From Bacillus sp. FJAT-27445 (GTDB taxonomy: Bacteria > Bacillota > Bacilli > Bacillales > Cytobacillaceae): a stretch of DNA of 64,000 nt. Made by a program: the position numbers and the translations under genes. The stretch lies in contig NZ_LMTI01000001.1 in NCBI RefSeq assembly GCF_001510665.1, positions 623,402-687,401 on the forward strand, given 5' to 3'. Below are positions 7,999-16,966 of the stretch, in pieces (position 1 is the stretch's first letter; each line of letters starts with the position of its first letter). The notes beneath the pieces are model-generated. The model was not told where the DNA came from, ran no database searches, and saw only the letters and a list, made by a program, of their open reading frames with translations.

Positions 7999-8167
7999 TT
8001 ACAAAATCGGTTTGACTTCTTCAAAGCCCTTTGTTTTTTTTGAAACCATCGCATTCGACAATTCTATCAAACGGCATCTTTCTGCTAGCAACCTCTATCC
8101 AGTTGATAGCATCATCGTATTCATGGTGGATGGATGTGAGCAGAGCAGGCTTAATCGGCAGCCCCAT
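7999..8167 (-). pseudogene. small protein gene with an apparent frameshift in an A8 run
   Basis: From ATG 8167 (MGLPIKPALL; GGGAGGG is 7 nt upstream) the frame runs to TGA at 8021-8023, giving 48 aa ending GFKKNKGL. The minus-strand sequence contains eight A residues (T run at 8034-8041). Reading one A fewer gives GFKKTKGFEEVKPIL and a TAA at 7999-8001, right before the terminator, and restores a 55-aa product. The restored tail looks like natural coding sequence. Either the gene is disrupted, the homopolymer is misread in the assembly, or slippage at the A run makes both products. Function unknown; acidic and basic residues alternate and there is no membrane segment. Confidence 0.6.
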
Positions 8168-8257
8168 TTCCAAACCCTCCCATATAACTGACATTATTAT
8201 TATCACATCTGAAAAAATGATTTACAATGGGAAGGTGCATTTCTTTGAAAGGGGTTG

Positions 8258-8707
8258 ATGGTGTTGCGGTTTAAAAAAGTATTCATTTGGACTTGTTTTT
8301 CTCTGTATCTGTTCGTTTTGTTTTATCTGTTATTCTTTTCAGCCTACAGGAATGGCGTGAGAGGAATAATTGCCTTTAATTTGGTTCCCTTTCAAACGAT
8401 TGGCCGTTACTTTGCCAATTTCAAGGGGTTGTCGCCATGGATGGTGACGGATGAATTTTTCGGTAATATTCTCGCCTTTTTGCCCTTTGGCTTTTTTATG
8501 CCATTCTTTTTTCAACAAAAGAAGGTCCTCAAAAGGGTTGCTTTAAGTTCGTTTCTTCTTTCCTTTGCAGTTGAAGCAGCACAGTTCACCTTCAGAGTAG
8601 GCGCATTCGATGTGGACGACATTATTCTTAATACGATTGGAGGCGCAGCAGGATATGTGGTTTGGCTATTTCTTTACAGAAGAAGAAGGTGTCGGAAAAT
8701 AAATTGA
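8258..8707 (+). CDS. VanZ family membrane protein
   Basis: Four hydrophobic segments in about 149 aa, with the family features NLVPFQTI near residue 45, a GNILAFLPFGFF block near 70 and VDDIILNTIGGAAGYVVW near 115-135. VanZ proteins are linked to teicoplanin resistance in enterococci, but most chromosomal Bacillus copies have no known function. The start is uncertain among ATG 8258, GTG 8261 and TTG 8264; AAAGGGG lies at 8248-8254. The next gene (padR) follows after a promoter, so this is a separate unit. Confidence 0.9.
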   Translation: MVLRFKKVFIWTCFSLYLFVLFYLLFFSAYRNGVRGIIAFNLVPFQTIGRYFANFKGLSPWMVTDEFFGNILAFLPFGFFMPFFFQQKKVLKRVALSSFLLSFAVEAAQFTFRVGAFDVDDIILNTIGGAAGYVVWLFLYRRRRCRKIN

Positions 8708-8716
8708 CATTAACTA

Positions 8717-8771
8717 TTTACATATGGAAATATACATTGTAGTATTTCTATATACATAAGATTTCTAGGTA
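8717..8771 (+). promoter_or_regulatory. padR promoter with operator-like dyad
   Basis: TTTACA (8717-8722) and TAGTAT (8740-8745) are 17 bp apart. The dyad GAAATATAC...GTAGTATTTC (about 8727-8748) covers the -10 region. TTCTATATACA (8746-8756) and CTAGGTA (8765-8771) recur, the latter in reverse orientation, upstream of the gene at 9817. A dyad over a padR promoter is typical of autoregulation; that this one is bound by the PadR here is inference. Confidence 0.5.
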
Positions 8772-8781
8772 GGTGAAAAGG

Positions 8782-9129
8782 ATGTTTAATCGTGAACTAG
8801 TTAAAGGAAGTACATCGCTTTTACTGCTTCAGCTCTTGGATAGCAGGGATATGTATGGATATGAGCTTGTCAAGGAACTTGAGGCGAGAAGCGGGAATGG
8901 TTTGACCGTTAAAGAAGGAACACTGTATCCGGCTCTTCACAAGCTTGAAAAGCAGGAATACATCGATTGTTACTGGCAGGAGCAAGAAAAAGGACCGGCT
9001 CGTAAATATTACCGGATTTCCCCTGAAGGCAGGGAGCTTCTGAAAGAGAAAACCCAGGAATGGCAAGACTTTGTTCAGGTGATGAACAGAGTGATAGGGA
9101 GAACCGATCATGGAACGGCTGAAGAATGA
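8782..9129 (+). CDS. PadR family transcriptional regulator
   Basis: Winged-helix repressor of the short PadR class (115 aa). The block [11 protein letters not shown]....[17 protein letters not shown] and the wing [10 protein letters not shown] place the DNA-binding domain at residues 1-80, followed by a dimerisation helix. The effector is unknown. I use ATG 8782 with TAGGTGA upstream; GTG 8773 is an alternative. Its last 20 bases overlap the start of the HAAS-domain gene, the usual arrangement in which the regulator sits in the operon it controls with a membrane protein partner. Confidence 0.93.
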   Translation: MFNRELVKGSTSLLLLQLLDSRDMYGYELVKELEARSGNGLTVKEGTLYPALHKLEKQEYIDCYWQEQEKGPARKYYRISPEGRELLKEKTQEWQDFVQVMNRVIGRTDHGTAEE

Positions 9130-9745
9130 CTTTTTAATGGAACTTGACCGGAGGCTGGGTAAGTACAAAGAAAAGGAGTCCATTCTCCTTGAATATGAAT
9201 CCCATCTTGACGAAATGCTCATGGAATTAATGTCATTGAGCACGGAGGGAGCACGCCAGGCTATAAATTCCAGGCTTGGCACTCCCGAAGAAATAGCGGC
9301 AATGTGGAAAGAGGAGCTTTCGGAAACGCCCAGTAATATGAAATGGCTGTTTGTTCTCTTGAATGTACTCCTGTTTTCAGGAGGAGTCTTCCTTACCGCG
9401 GCGCATAATCTATATGACTGGGCGTGGATTACTTTTGTCTGGAGCCACCTTACTTCCATTCCGTTTATCATTGCATTTGTTTACATATTTTTTTGGGCGC
9501 TGCTCGGCTATGAAATTGGACGGAGCTTCGGCCACAAGGGTAGGGAACTCGTAAAAAGAACTTTTTTTCTCGCCATTATTCCCAACCTGACACTTATGGT
9601 CCTTACTGTGTTCGGTATTATACCGCACCATTGGTTCCAACCGCTTTTGACAAAAACGTTTATTATAGCTTGTATCCTATTAACAGCCACTCTCTATCCC
9701 GTATGCATGCTTGCCTATAGATGGGGGCGAAGGGCTTCGGTATAA
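9110..9745 (+). CDS. HAAS/DUF1700-type membrane protein, PadR partner
   Basis: Residues 1-75 form the HAAS-like helical module ([23 protein letters not shown], then [10 protein letters not shown]), and residues 76-205 contain four hydrophobic segments. Genes of this type usually lie directly after a padR gene, as here with a 20-bp overlap, and are thought to act with it in envelope-stress or resistance responses; the biochemical role is not known. Length 211 aa is normal. There is no clear terminator; the next gene starts 71 bp on, behind its own box. Confidence 0.85.
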   Translation: MERLKNDFLMELDRRLGKYKEKESILLEYESHLDEMLMELMSLSTEGARQAINSRLGTPEEIAAMWKEELSETPSNMKWLFVLLNVLLFSGGVFLTAAHNLYDWAWITFVWSHLTSIPFIIAFVYIFFWALLGYEIGRSFGHKGRELVKRTFFLAIIPNLTLMVLTVFGIIPHHWFQPLLTKTFIIACILLTATLYPVCMLAYRWGRRASV

Positions 9746-9762
9746 GCTTTTTTTTGCAAACA

Positions 9763-9785
9763 TACCTAGTAATTCTATATACAAA
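9763..9785 (+). promoter_or_regulatory. Box shared with the padR promoter
   Basis: TACCTAG (9763-9769) and TTCTATATACA (9773-9783) lie 34 bp before the next start codon. The same 11-mer, and the reverse complement of the 7-mer, occur at 8746-8771. It is a candidate second operator for the PadR encoded upstream. Confidence 0.4.
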
Positions 9786-9816
9786 GACTAACTATGTAAA
9801 AGGAGGATGAAAATAT

Positions 9817-11271
9817 ATGATTTTAAGAATGAGAAAAGAGGATTGGCTGTTTTTGGCCATTTGCCTAGGCTTGGGAATTTTGGCACAAGAAGCTTTTACA
9901 CGCACACAGATTGGGATTTCGTATTTTGTATTTATCGCTGCTTTTTATTCAGCATTCTTTTGGAGGTTCCGTAGCTTCCCCTTTAGGCATCAGCGCCTCG
10001 GCTGGCTTGTACTCATAGCGGTGTGGCTGTTGTCGGCGAGTTATTTCCTCTACGATACCGAGGTTTTCTATGCATTGAACATTCTTGCAATTCCGGCATT
10101 GGTTATTTTCCATATTGCCCTCATCACTGGGCCAAACCAAAAGCACTGGGCCAAACCTGTATTTTTGGTTTATATCTTAAAAAGGATTGTTCAAAGCATT
10201 GCCTTTAACGCAGCCTTTACAAGGATCTTGGCAAGGCTAGCATGGAAAAAGACAGACAACAAAAACGCCGCAGTCATTAAAAAAATACTAATCGGAGCGG
10301 GCATTTCAATTCCTGTCCTGGCAGTTGTACTCTCATTGCTCATTTCTGCAGACAGCCAGTTCGAGCGAATTGTAACAGGATTTCCGGGTTGGTTCAGCAT
10401 AAGCGGTGAGAGCATCTTCCGAACATTGGCCAGCCTGTTTTTCGCCTTTGCTATCTTTGGATTCCTACAGGTGAATTTAAAAAAGAGAATGGAAATCACG
10501 CCGATTAAAGGCAGCGGAATCGGTTTTGGAATTGACCCCGTTATAGCCTTGACTTTGCTTATCCTGCTTGACGCGGTTTACGCGCTGTTTGTCGCAGTGC
10601 AATTCAAATACTTTTTCAGTGGAACACTAGGCGAAGGGTTCACGTACGCAGAGTATGCTCGCCGCGGCTTTTTTGAGCTCGTTTTCGTTTCGCTCATCAA
10701 TTTGACTGTAACAGTTGCGGTTGTTTCTTTTGTTAAACAAACTGCAAGTGGAATATGGCGGGCCATACAAGGGACCTTGTCCGTTCTTCTCATCGCGACG
10801 GGGGTCATTCTATCATCAGCATTCATGCGTCTTATGATGTATGAGGAGGCTTATGGATTTACATTCACCAGGGTGCTGGTCCATTCCTTCATGATTTTTT
10901 TACTGGTCATTTTATGCTATACATTCGCAAAAATCTGGCTCGGCCGCCTGTCACTGATCCATTTTTACTTCATTGCGTCACTCGTTTATTATTCAGTGAT
11001 CAATGTCATCAACATTGACCAAATTGTAGTCGATCGAAATCTGGACAGATACACGCAGACGGGGAAAATTGATATTCCTTATTTGGCAAACATGTCCGAT
11101 ACCGGGCTGCTTGGCCTTGTCGGCCTGTACAATGAACATCCCGATGTCCCAAACCTACAGGGCGTATTATATGAAAAGAAAACCGGCATTTCTAAAAGTA
11201 CGGCCTGGCAATCGTATAACCTGACAAGGGCGAAGGCTGAAGAGGCGTTAAGGAAGCTTCAGTTTGATTAG
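9817..11271 (+). CDS. polytopic membrane protein, DUF4153/DUF4173 family
   Basis: A 484-aa protein with about ten hydrophobic segments between residues 12 and 395, and a soluble C-terminal tail of some 85 residues. The sequence GFTYAEYARRGFFELVFVSLIN near residue 272 is the best family marker. Function is unknown; relatives often lie beside sensor or PadR-type regulators. The shared box upstream suggests co-control with the padR operon. Ribosome binding site AAAGGAGG is well placed for ATG 9817. A strong terminator follows at 11282. Confidence 0.82.
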   Translation: MILRMRKEDWLFLAICLGLGILAQEAFTRTQIGISYFVFIAAFYSAFFWRFRSFPFRHQRLGWLVLIAVWLLSASYFLYDTEVFYALNILAIPALVIFHIALITGPNQKHWAKPVFLVYILKRIVQSIAFNAAFTRILARLAWKKTDNKNAAVIKKILIGAGISIPVLAVVLSLLISADSQFERIVTGFPGWFSISGESIFRTLASLFFAFAIFGFLQVNLKKRMEITPIKGSGIGFGIDPVIALTLLILLDAVYALFVAVQFKYFFSGTLGEGFTYAEYARRGFFELVFVSLINLTVTVAVVSFVKQTASGIWRAIQGTLSVLLIATGVILSSAFMRLMMYEEAYGFTFTRVLVHSFMIFLLVILCYTFAKIWLGRLSLIHFYFIASLVYYSVINVINIDQIVVDRNLDRYTQTGKIDIPYLANMSDTGLLGLVGLYNEHPDVPNLQGVLYEKKTGISKSTAWQSYNLTRAKAEEALRKLQFD

Positions 11272-11281
11272 CACGGTAAAA

Positions 11282-11314
11282 AAAAGCGGCAACCTTCACA
11301 GGTGCCGCTTTTGC
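11282..11314. terminator. Bidirectional terminator
   Basis: AAAAGCGGCA/TGCCGCTTTT stem, extended by ACCT/AGGT around the loop, between two convergent genes. Confidence 0.85.
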
Positions 11315-11322
11315 CATTTCAA

Positions 11323-11988
11323 TTAATATTCTGGAATTTGCTGATCACGGTTTTCAATTAGCTTTTGGTAAAAGGAAGCGAGAGACGCGGTAATATACGG
11401 AACAAGCCAGATTAATCCTATACCAAGCGTTAAAATAGATAGGAGGAACCAGCCAATGAAGCTTAGGTTCAACAGGAAATACTTCCCTTTGTAGCCATCC
11501 ATCAGCTTTCTGCTTTCGGTTATCGCATCATTGATGACGATGCCTGGATTGTCTTTTAAAATAAAGTAAGCTTGTGAATAGGCAATTCCCTTAATGATTC
11601 CAGGTACAATCAGGAGCAGTGTCCATAGAATGGTATAAATAGTTGTCAACAGGGAAAGTCCAATCATTTTTATGTAAGTCCCTGCAGACAGGTTCCTAAA
11701 TAAGCTGCCGATATTAATTTCATGCCCTCGGCGCATGTCAAGGAAAACCCAGTAATAGCTGAACAGAAGCGGAGCAAGTGCCAAATTAAACACAAATGAA
11801 ATTCCCTCTGAAGCAGGAGATACCCCTTCTTGATCGATCCAATTAGTGAATCCCCCGCTAACGAGGATATCTGCGGTTGTTGGAAGAATCAAATATATCC
11901 CGTAACAAATAATCGTCAACAGAATCGCAATTCCCCATCGTCCTTTAAGTGAATCCAAAGCATCTCTTTTAATGTCTCTAATTCTCAA
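11323..11988 (-). CDS. DUF975 family membrane protein
   Basis: Residues 1-20 (IRDIKRDALDSLKGRWG) are the characteristic amphipathic start of the DUF975 family, followed by about five hydrophobic segments. The block GIIKGIAYSQAYFILKDNP and SRKLMDGYKGKYFLL are also typical. The family is common in Firmicutes and has no assigned activity. Length 221 aa is normal. It is monocistronic, with a roughly 235-bp AT-rich promoter region between it and the oxidoreductase gene's terminator. Confidence 0.88.
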   Translation of the reverse strand: MRIRDIKRDALDSLKGRWGIAILLTIICYGIYLILPTTADILVSGGFTNWIDQEGVSPASEGISFVFNLALAPLLFSYYWVFLDMRRGHEINIGSLFRNLSAGTYIKMIGLSLLTTIYTILWTLLLIVPGIIKGIAYSQAYFILKDNPGIVINDAITESRKLMDGYKGKYFLLNLSFIGWFLLSILTLGIGLIWLVPYITASLASFYQKLIENRDQQIPEY

Positions 11989-12160
11989 AAACCTTTCCCC
12001 CTATGATAATAGTATTTACAATAAGTAGTATATAGTAAATTATATGGGAAAGGTTCATAATATTTACTGGAAATTTTTGTTGTTGATTAAATAATTAAAT
12101 ATGGGGACCGCCTAGTGGGGTGTAAAAAGATTAAATAGCGTTGGAGGGGAGAGGAAAATA

Positions 12161-12196
12161 AAGACCGTTTCGGGATGGAGCCTCGGAAACGGTCTT
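12161..12196 (-). terminator. Terminator after the luciferase-like oxidoreductase
   Basis: Perfect 11-bp stem AAGACCGTTTC/GAAACGGTCTT, followed on the minus strand by TATTTTCC. No gene is seen in 11989-12223. Confidence 0.85.
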
Positions 12197-12223
12197 GAAA
12201 AAGATTTAATGGGGGGAAAAACT

Positions 12224-13270
12224 TTATTCCTGACTACTGTTAGTGTCACTGTTAAGTTCCTTCATTATTTCAGCTGCGATTTCAAATGATTTGAGCCGTT
12301 CCTGGTGATCGTAAATTTGTGCATTGATTATCACTTCTTCTATGCCGGTTTCATCAAGAAATGCATGCAGCTTTTCTTTTACCTTATCCTTCGTACCTGT
12401 AATAGTAGACCCTAGCCTTCCTTCTAGAAGAGTTAATTCGTAAGGGCTAGCGACTTCTTCCATATTTTCTACAGGCGGCTGCAGTTTGCCAGGGCGGTTC
12501 CTTAGAAGGGAAAGGAATTGCTGCTGCATCGATGTAGCAAGGAATTCTGCCTTTTCATTCGTTTCGGAAGCAATGATATTTATACCAGCCATGCTGTATG
12601 GTTCCTTAAGTACTTCTGATGGCTGGAAGGATTGCCGGTAAAGGTTTAATGCAGCCAGGGTATGTTCTGGTGCAAAATGGCTAGCGAACGCAAATGGAAG
12701 GCCAAGCCTTCCTGCGAGCTGGGCGCTGAAACCGCTTGATCCTAGGAGCCAGATTGGGACCTTGAGTCCTTCACCGGGAATTGCCCGGACATGGATGACG
12801 CCTTCCCGTCTTGTTGGGTCAAAAAAAGCACGTAGTTCTTCCACTTGGTTCGGAAAATCATCAGCACTCATTCGCCAATCCCTTCTGAGTGCGGAGGCGG
12901 TAAGCTGGTCGGTACCCGGAGCCCGGCCAAGGCCCAGATCAATTCGCCCCGGGAACAGTGACTCGAGAGTTCCAAATTGTTCCGCTATCACCAACGGCGA
13001 GTGATTCGGCAGCATGACTCCGCCTGAACCAACCCGGATTTTTTCCGTATTGGCTGCAACATGGCCAATTACTACAGCGGTTGCGGAACTCGCAATCCCA
13101 GGCATATTATGATGTTCCGCTAGCCAGTACCGGTGATAGCCCCATTTTTCAGCACACTGTGCAAGGTCGACTGTATTCTGAAGCGAGGCTGCCGCTGTAC
13201 TGCCTTCAACAATAGGGGAGAGGTCCAAAACTGAAAACCGAATTGCTTTCTTTTCTTCATCTATCTTCAT
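12224..13270 (-). CDS. LLM class flavin-dependent oxidoreductase
   Basis: Bacterial luciferase-like TIM-barrel flavoenzyme that uses reduced FMN, usually supplied by a separate reductase; substrate unknown. Family features are FSVLDLSPI at the N terminus, [20 protein letters not shown] around residues 44-63, [22 protein letters not shown], and the C-terminal [18 protein letters not shown](T) region. It belongs with the MsnO8-like and YceB/YvbT-like group. The length (348 aa) is normal. It is monocistronic, divergent from the small membrane protein at 13469. Confidence 0.9.
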   Translation of the reverse strand: MKIDEEKKAIRFSVLDLSPIVEGSTAAASLQNTVDLAQCAEKWGYHRYWLAEHHNMPGIASSATAVVIGHVAANTEKIRVGSGGVMLPNHSPLVIAEQFGTLESLFPGRIDLGLGRAPGTDQLTASALRRDWRMSADDFPNQVEELRAFFDPTRREGVIHVRAIPGEGLKVPIWLLGSSGFSAQLAGRLGLPFAFASHFAPEHTLAALNLYRQSFQPSEVLKEPYSMAGINIIASETNEKAEFLATSMQQQFLSLLRNRPGKLQPPVENMEEVASPYELTLLEGRLGSTITGTKDKVKEKLHAFLDETGIEEVIINAQIYDHQERLKSFEIAAEIMKELNSDTNSSQE

Positions 13271-13468
13271 CTAAATCACTTCTTTCAAAGAGTTACTATA
13301 GTGATTGTAACAATTCCCAGCCCTTTCTCAAAATGAGTTGCCTAAGAAAGCCTTGATAATGGATCCATATCTAGCTTCTTTTATGATATGAATTTAAACT
13401 AATTAATGCCAGGCAAAGAGAATTGTAGTATATAATGGTTAAAGAATAAGTTGAAAAAGGGGAGTTAA

Positions 13469-13762
13469 ATGTCTAATTATTTCTTAATACTCATGGCCTT
13501 TTTTATTGTAACTGCAAATATTATTGGATTTATAACCTACAAAAAAAAGAAAAATCTGTATTATGCCGGTTTCATAATATTGCTGCTGGCAGTTTTATTT
13601 GGGTCAATCGGTGGGTTATTAGCGCTATTTGTAATTCGTGATGCTTTTGCAATATTCTATGGAATGCAACTAGGGTACTTTTTAGTAATAAATAGTGTTA
13701 TCGTCTTTTTAATAGCCATTTTAGCAACGGTTGTAAAAAAATATATCAGCCCCAATATGTGA
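13469..13762 (+). CDS. small membrane protein, 97 aa
   Basis: Three hydrophobic helices (about residues 4-23, 31-55 and 62-90) separated by the basic loop YKKKKN. AAGGGGAG is 7-8 nt before the ATG, and TATAAT-like TATATAATGG at 13431-13440 gives a promoter. No family recognised; a transporter accessory or stress membrane peptide is possible. A terminator follows at 13807. Confidence 0.72.
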   Translation: MSNYFLILMAFFIVTANIIGFITYKKKKNLYYAGFIILLLAVLFGSIGGLLALFVIRDAFAIFYGMQLGYFLVINSVIVFLIAILATVVKKYISPNM

Positions 13763-13806
13763 TTCACAAGTAGAATTACAAAAGGAATTAATCGGCTTAG
13801 ATAAAT

Positions 13807-13846
13807 TAAAAACGCGGTTGATGTTAATAAATCAACCGCGTTTTCC
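13807..13846. terminator. Bidirectional terminator
   Basis: AAAACGCGGTTGA/TCAACCGCGTTTT, a perfect 13-bp stem between convergent genes. Confidence 0.9.
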
Positions 13847-13908
13847 TATGTGTTTATTTATTTGAAATACTATTCGAGGGGAAACAAAGTGTTAGTTCAA
13901 AATAAGTG

Positions 13909-14427
13909 TTAAAACCCAAAGAACATTCCCATGATTTTACGTTTTTTCTTCCTCTTTCCTGGTACGGTCGGGTCGAGTAGGATTGGCGGCACACTTTGAG
14001 GTTCTCTTTTTCCCACAAGAGGTTCCATCTTTTCAATGGCAGCTGCCAAAGTAGCCACCTGGGACTGAAGGTCTTCGATTTCCCTGCGGTGCTGAATCAG
14101 CTGATAAGCGGTGACCGAATCGGCTTTTCCATCGATGCGCCTTTCAAGGTCGGAAAACATCAAAAATAACTCGTCGAAGTCAGGATGCACTTCGACGGAC
14201 TTGACCACTCCGGTTCTGGTGCTTTTTTCATTTACGGGTGCGATTTCCTGCAATAGTGCGCCATTTTGGATTTGTTCACGGATGCTCTCGAGAAGGGCGA
14301 TGTCTTCTTCTTTAAATGTATAGTGGCCGCGTTCATTCCGTCCCATAGGCAAATTCAGCTGTTTGACCCATCGTTGAATTGTGCTTGTAGACACTCCGAG
14401 AAGTTTGGCAACTTCGCTTGAATTCAT
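13909..14427 (-). CDS. racA: RacA-like chromosome-anchoring protein
   Basis: RacA binds origin-proximal DNA at sporulation and attaches it to the cell pole through DivIVA. Residues 1-40 form a MerR-type helix-turn-helix (SSEVAKLLGVSTSTIQRWVK) with GHYTFKEEDI following; residues 85-135 are a coiled coil; the C-terminal tail KRKKKRKIMGMFFGF is basic then amphipathic, as in RacA, where the tail mediates polar attachment. Length 172 aa compares with about 184 in B. subtilis. ATG 14427 is preceded by CGGGGGAATAA. It lies just downstream of a second MerR-headed coiled-coil gene in the same orientation (58 bp apart). The racA identity rests on architecture and N-terminal likeness, not on an alignment. 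Confidence 0.72.
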   Translation of the reverse strand: MNSSEVAKLLGVSTSTIQRWVKQLNLPMGRNERGHYTFKEEDIALLESIREQIQNGALLQEIAPVNEKSTRTGVVKSVEVHPDFDELFLMFSDLERRIDGKADSVTAYQLIQHRREIEDLQSQVATLAAAIEKMEPLVGKREPQSVPPILLDPTVPGKRKKKRKIMGMFFGF

Positions 14428-14485
14428 GTTTATTCCCCCGTTTTTGGTAGTGAGCTATTTTATAAAAATAGTATGAGTCCGCACC

Positions 14486-15406
14486 TTATCCCCAAAACTT
14501 CCACCATTTCTTTTCTTTTGCGGCGGCCGTATTCCGAAGGCTTGAGACGATTTCCTGAAGCAATTCTTCACGGCGGTCCATTTCCTGGCTGTGGACCATT
14601 CTTTCCATATGAAGGGTTTCGAGATAAAATTCTCGATCCTTTATTAGCGTTTCATTGAAACTCTCGACAACGCTTTCGGTAACAATATTGGCATCTGCCA
14701 TTGATTTAATGAGTGCTTTCATTTCTTTGGAAGACCGGTCAGAATTCTGGGATAGACGCTTGTTTAAGCTTGCTAATTGTTCGGAGGTTGCTTTCGAAAC
14801 GCTCGAAATGCTGCTTGAAAGGAAACGTGCTGTTTCGGAAGCTTGTTCCGAGGTTCTCGAAACCGTTGTAGAAAGCTCCGCAACTTCCGAAGCCACCCTT
14901 TCCCCAGATTTGTAAATCGAATCAGATAGGCTTTTTACTGTATGGAAGGAGCCTTTTGAGACTTCCTTTTTGACTTCTTCGACTATCTCCTTCCTAAGTG
15001 AGCCCCTAATTTCTTCCCTAACTCCAGCAAGGAAATCCTGCTTGTAAACATCCATTGCGGTAAAAAAGGCTTCCAAGTCGAAGGGGGTCTGAATTGAGGC
15101 ATCCGCGGGTACAGGTTTTGAATCTTCTACCACAGAAATGTGGGTTGCGATTGATTCGGAAGCTGTCTCCGAACTTTGCCTGAAATGTTCCATGATGAGC
15201 TCCTTAATCATTTCCTTCCCAAGATTTTTTTCACGCATTTGTTTTATTTTTACAAGTAGGTTGATTTCAGTGTCTGTATAAAAACGTGAGCCCTGCCTAG
15301 TCCTGGGGATAGATACCAGACCATTGAAGTCTCGTTCCCACTGGCGGAGCGTACCCTGCGGAACATTGATGAGTCTAGAAACCTCCTGAATTGTATAAGC
15401 CTTCAT
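14486..15406 (-). CDS. MerR-type HTH plus long coiled coil, DUF3967-like
   Basis: Residues 1-70 form a MerR winged helix (MKAYTIQEVSRLINVPQGTL, then SRFYTDTEINLL). A long low-complexity, Ser/Glu/Ala-rich helical region (about 95-275) carries repeated SxxSS and xxAS patterns of an extended coiled coil. The C terminus AAAKEKKWWKFWG is the basic-tryptophan tail found in DUF3967 proteins and is likely to bind membrane. The architecture parallels RacA next door. Starts at ATG 15406 and ATG 15424 are both supported by ribosome binding sites (AGAAGGA and AAAGGA); I prefer 15406 because the HTH begins there. Proposed role: DNA-to-membrane tethering, by analogy only. Confidence 0.65.
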   Translation of the reverse strand: MKAYTIQEVSRLINVPQGTLRQWERDFNGLVSIPRTRQGSRFYTDTEINLLVKIKQMREKNLGKEMIKELIMEHFRQSSETASESIATHISVVEDSKPVPADASIQTPFDLEAFFTAMDVYKQDFLAGVREEIRGSLRKEIVEEVKKEVSKGSFHTVKSLSDSIYKSGERVASEVAELSTTVSRTSEQASETARFLSSSISSVSKATSEQLASLNKRLSQNSDRSSKEMKALIKSMADANIVTESVVESFNETLIKDREFYLETLHMERMVHSQEMDRREELLQEIVSSLRNTAAAKEKKWWKFWG

Positions 15407-15442
15407 GATTTGTCCTTCTTTCATTTGCACGCATCCTTTCAT

Positions 15443-15759
15443 GATAAATTATTTCTTCAAAGGGGAAGGAAGTATATAAAACGATACTAGATAAGTTTGC
15501 TGAAAAAGAGGCGTTTTCCTGCATCATGACAAAAGCTATCAAAACTAGTGGGAAACTGAGCAATTTAAACAAATGCCAAGGAATTTGCCGTGTAAACACG
15601 AAATCGGGCTTTTGTAAAAACTTCCTCACAAAATATAGACAAATTTCTCAACTGCAGATCTTGTAATTCCCTCACACTAACTTGATTTACTAGCAAACAG
15701 AAAAAATCACCACTGCATCCATCCGCCCATATACTAATTTTGAAGAGGAGGGGAAGAAG
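15443..15759. other. Divergent intergenic region, no gene seen
   Basis: Lies between the DUF3967-like gene and the ferritin-like gene. I see no frame with a ribosome binding site on either strand and no strong hairpin. GAGGAGGGGAAG at 15743-15754 is the ribosome binding site of the ferritin-like gene. Confidence 0.5.
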
Positions 15760-16197
15760 ATGTATCCATATTATTATGAGGGTGATTATTTAAGGCAGCA
15801 GGAAAAGCTTGTGGGTGACGTGTTGCGGGCAATTAATGGGGAGTATTCCGCTATCCAGTGCTATGAACGGATTGCAAGGCTTGCTCCGAACGAGGGTATC
15901 CGGCGGCAAATCAATGAGATTAGAAAAGATGAGCAGAGGCACTATCAGGAATTCGTGAGAATCTATACCAATCTGACAGGGAGGCAGCCGAATGTAAAGG
16001 CAGCGGAAACATGTCCGGCAACGTATCGCGACGGCATCGATTTTGCTTTCCGGGATGAGCAGGAAACCGTTGATTTTTATCACCAAATAGCAAAAGAAGC
16101 AACATCGGCGGAAGTCAAGGAAGCTTTCCGGAATGCTGCGGCAGATGAGCAAAATCATGCAGTTTGGTTTTTATTTTTCATGACGGCTGGTCGTTAA
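15760..16197 (+). CDS. ferritin-like domain protein
   Basis: Four-helix bundle with the metal-binding residues of rubrerythrin-like proteins: GEYSAIQCYERIA (Glu, helix A), RKDEQRHYQEF (Glu-x-x-His, helix B), FRDEQETVDFYHQIA (Glu, helix C) and AADEQNHAVWFLFF (Glu-x-x-His, helix D). It lacks the rubredoxin domain, so iron or manganese binding or oxidant protection, rather than electron transfer, is likely. Length 145 aa. It is 90 bp upstream of the L,D-transpeptidase gene, which may share its promoter. Confidence 0.85.
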   Translation: MYPYYYEGDYLRQQEKLVGDVLRAINGEYSAIQCYERIARLAPNEGIRRQINEIRKDEQRHYQEFVRIYTNLTGRQPNVKAAETCPATYRDGIDFAFRDEQETVDFYHQIAKEATSAEVKEAFRNAAADEQNHAVWFLFFMTAGR

Positions 16198-16287
16198 AGT
16201 GAATTTTTCGATCCTCCCTAAAAATACGAATGCCAGGCAACTGCCCGCCCCTGGCTGAATATGCTAATGGAAAAGGCGTGAAAAAAC

Positions 16288-16776
16288 ATGGTGCATATAG
16301 TAAAACCAGGTGAAACGCTTGCCATCATTGCGATGAATTACAGAGTCAGCCTCCACATGCTCCAGAGAGCCAATCCGGGAGTTGGGGCTTTGCGGGCAGG
16401 GCAGCGGATTGTTATTCCGGGTCTGCCTGATCCCTCAGCAATTCCATACGGTATTGAAGTCTCCGTTAAGAAACGGACTTTGGCGCTTTTTAAAAGCGGA
16501 AAGTTTGTGAAAATTTACCCTATTGCAGTTGGAAAGATGCTTACATCAACACCAACAGGGGAATATGTCATTGTCAACCGGGAGCCGAATCCCGGGGGAC
16601 CTTTCGGGGTGATGTGGCTATCACTATCTAAAGCCGGCTATGGCATACACGGAACAAACCGGCCTTCTTCAATTGGAAAGGCTGTCTCGCATGGCTGTAT
16701 CCGAATGTACAACAAAGATGTTCTTGAGCTTGCGTCCATTGTACCGAATGGAACGAGGGTCATCACTCGGAACTAA
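16288..16776 (+). CDS. ykuD: L,D-transpeptidase with LysM domain (YkuD type)
   Basis: Cross-links or modifies peptidoglycan outside the D,D-transpeptidase route; B. subtilis YkuD is made late in sporulation. Residues 2-45 are a LysM peptidoglycan-binding module. The catalytic YkuD fold follows, with HGTN at 121-124 and SHGCIRMYN containing His135 and Cys137. There is no signal peptide, as in B. subtilis YkuD. The length (162 aa) is almost the same as that protein (164 aa). The next gene is the sensor kinase, 190 bp away. Confidence 0.95.
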   Translation: MVHIVKPGETLAIIAMNYRVSLHMLQRANPGVGALRAGQRIVIPGLPDPSAIPYGIEVSVKKRTLALFKSGKFVKIYPIAVGKMLTSTPTGEYVIVNREPNPGGPFGVMWLSLSKAGYGIHGTNRPSSIGKAVSHGCIRMYNKDVLELASIVPNGTRVITRN

Positions 16777-16966
16777 TCCGGCAAGGTGGCCTTCCTTTTT
16801 TTAAAAAAATGTTAAGGGTGCTTTTTAAATTTATGAAAATATGTGAAGGGTTTCTTTTGTTCTTGTCGAATGTAACGAATAGGGTTCTATCATTTTTTGG
16901 AAAAACACGCAGAGTCTTTATGCAAAATGGCTAATAGTTTATTACCATTCAGGGTTGGGGTGCTGT

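Noticed and set aside
8031..8258. 75-aa plus-strand frame
   Set aside because: It is the antisense of the small gene at 7999-8167, which has the better ribosome binding site and terminator position.
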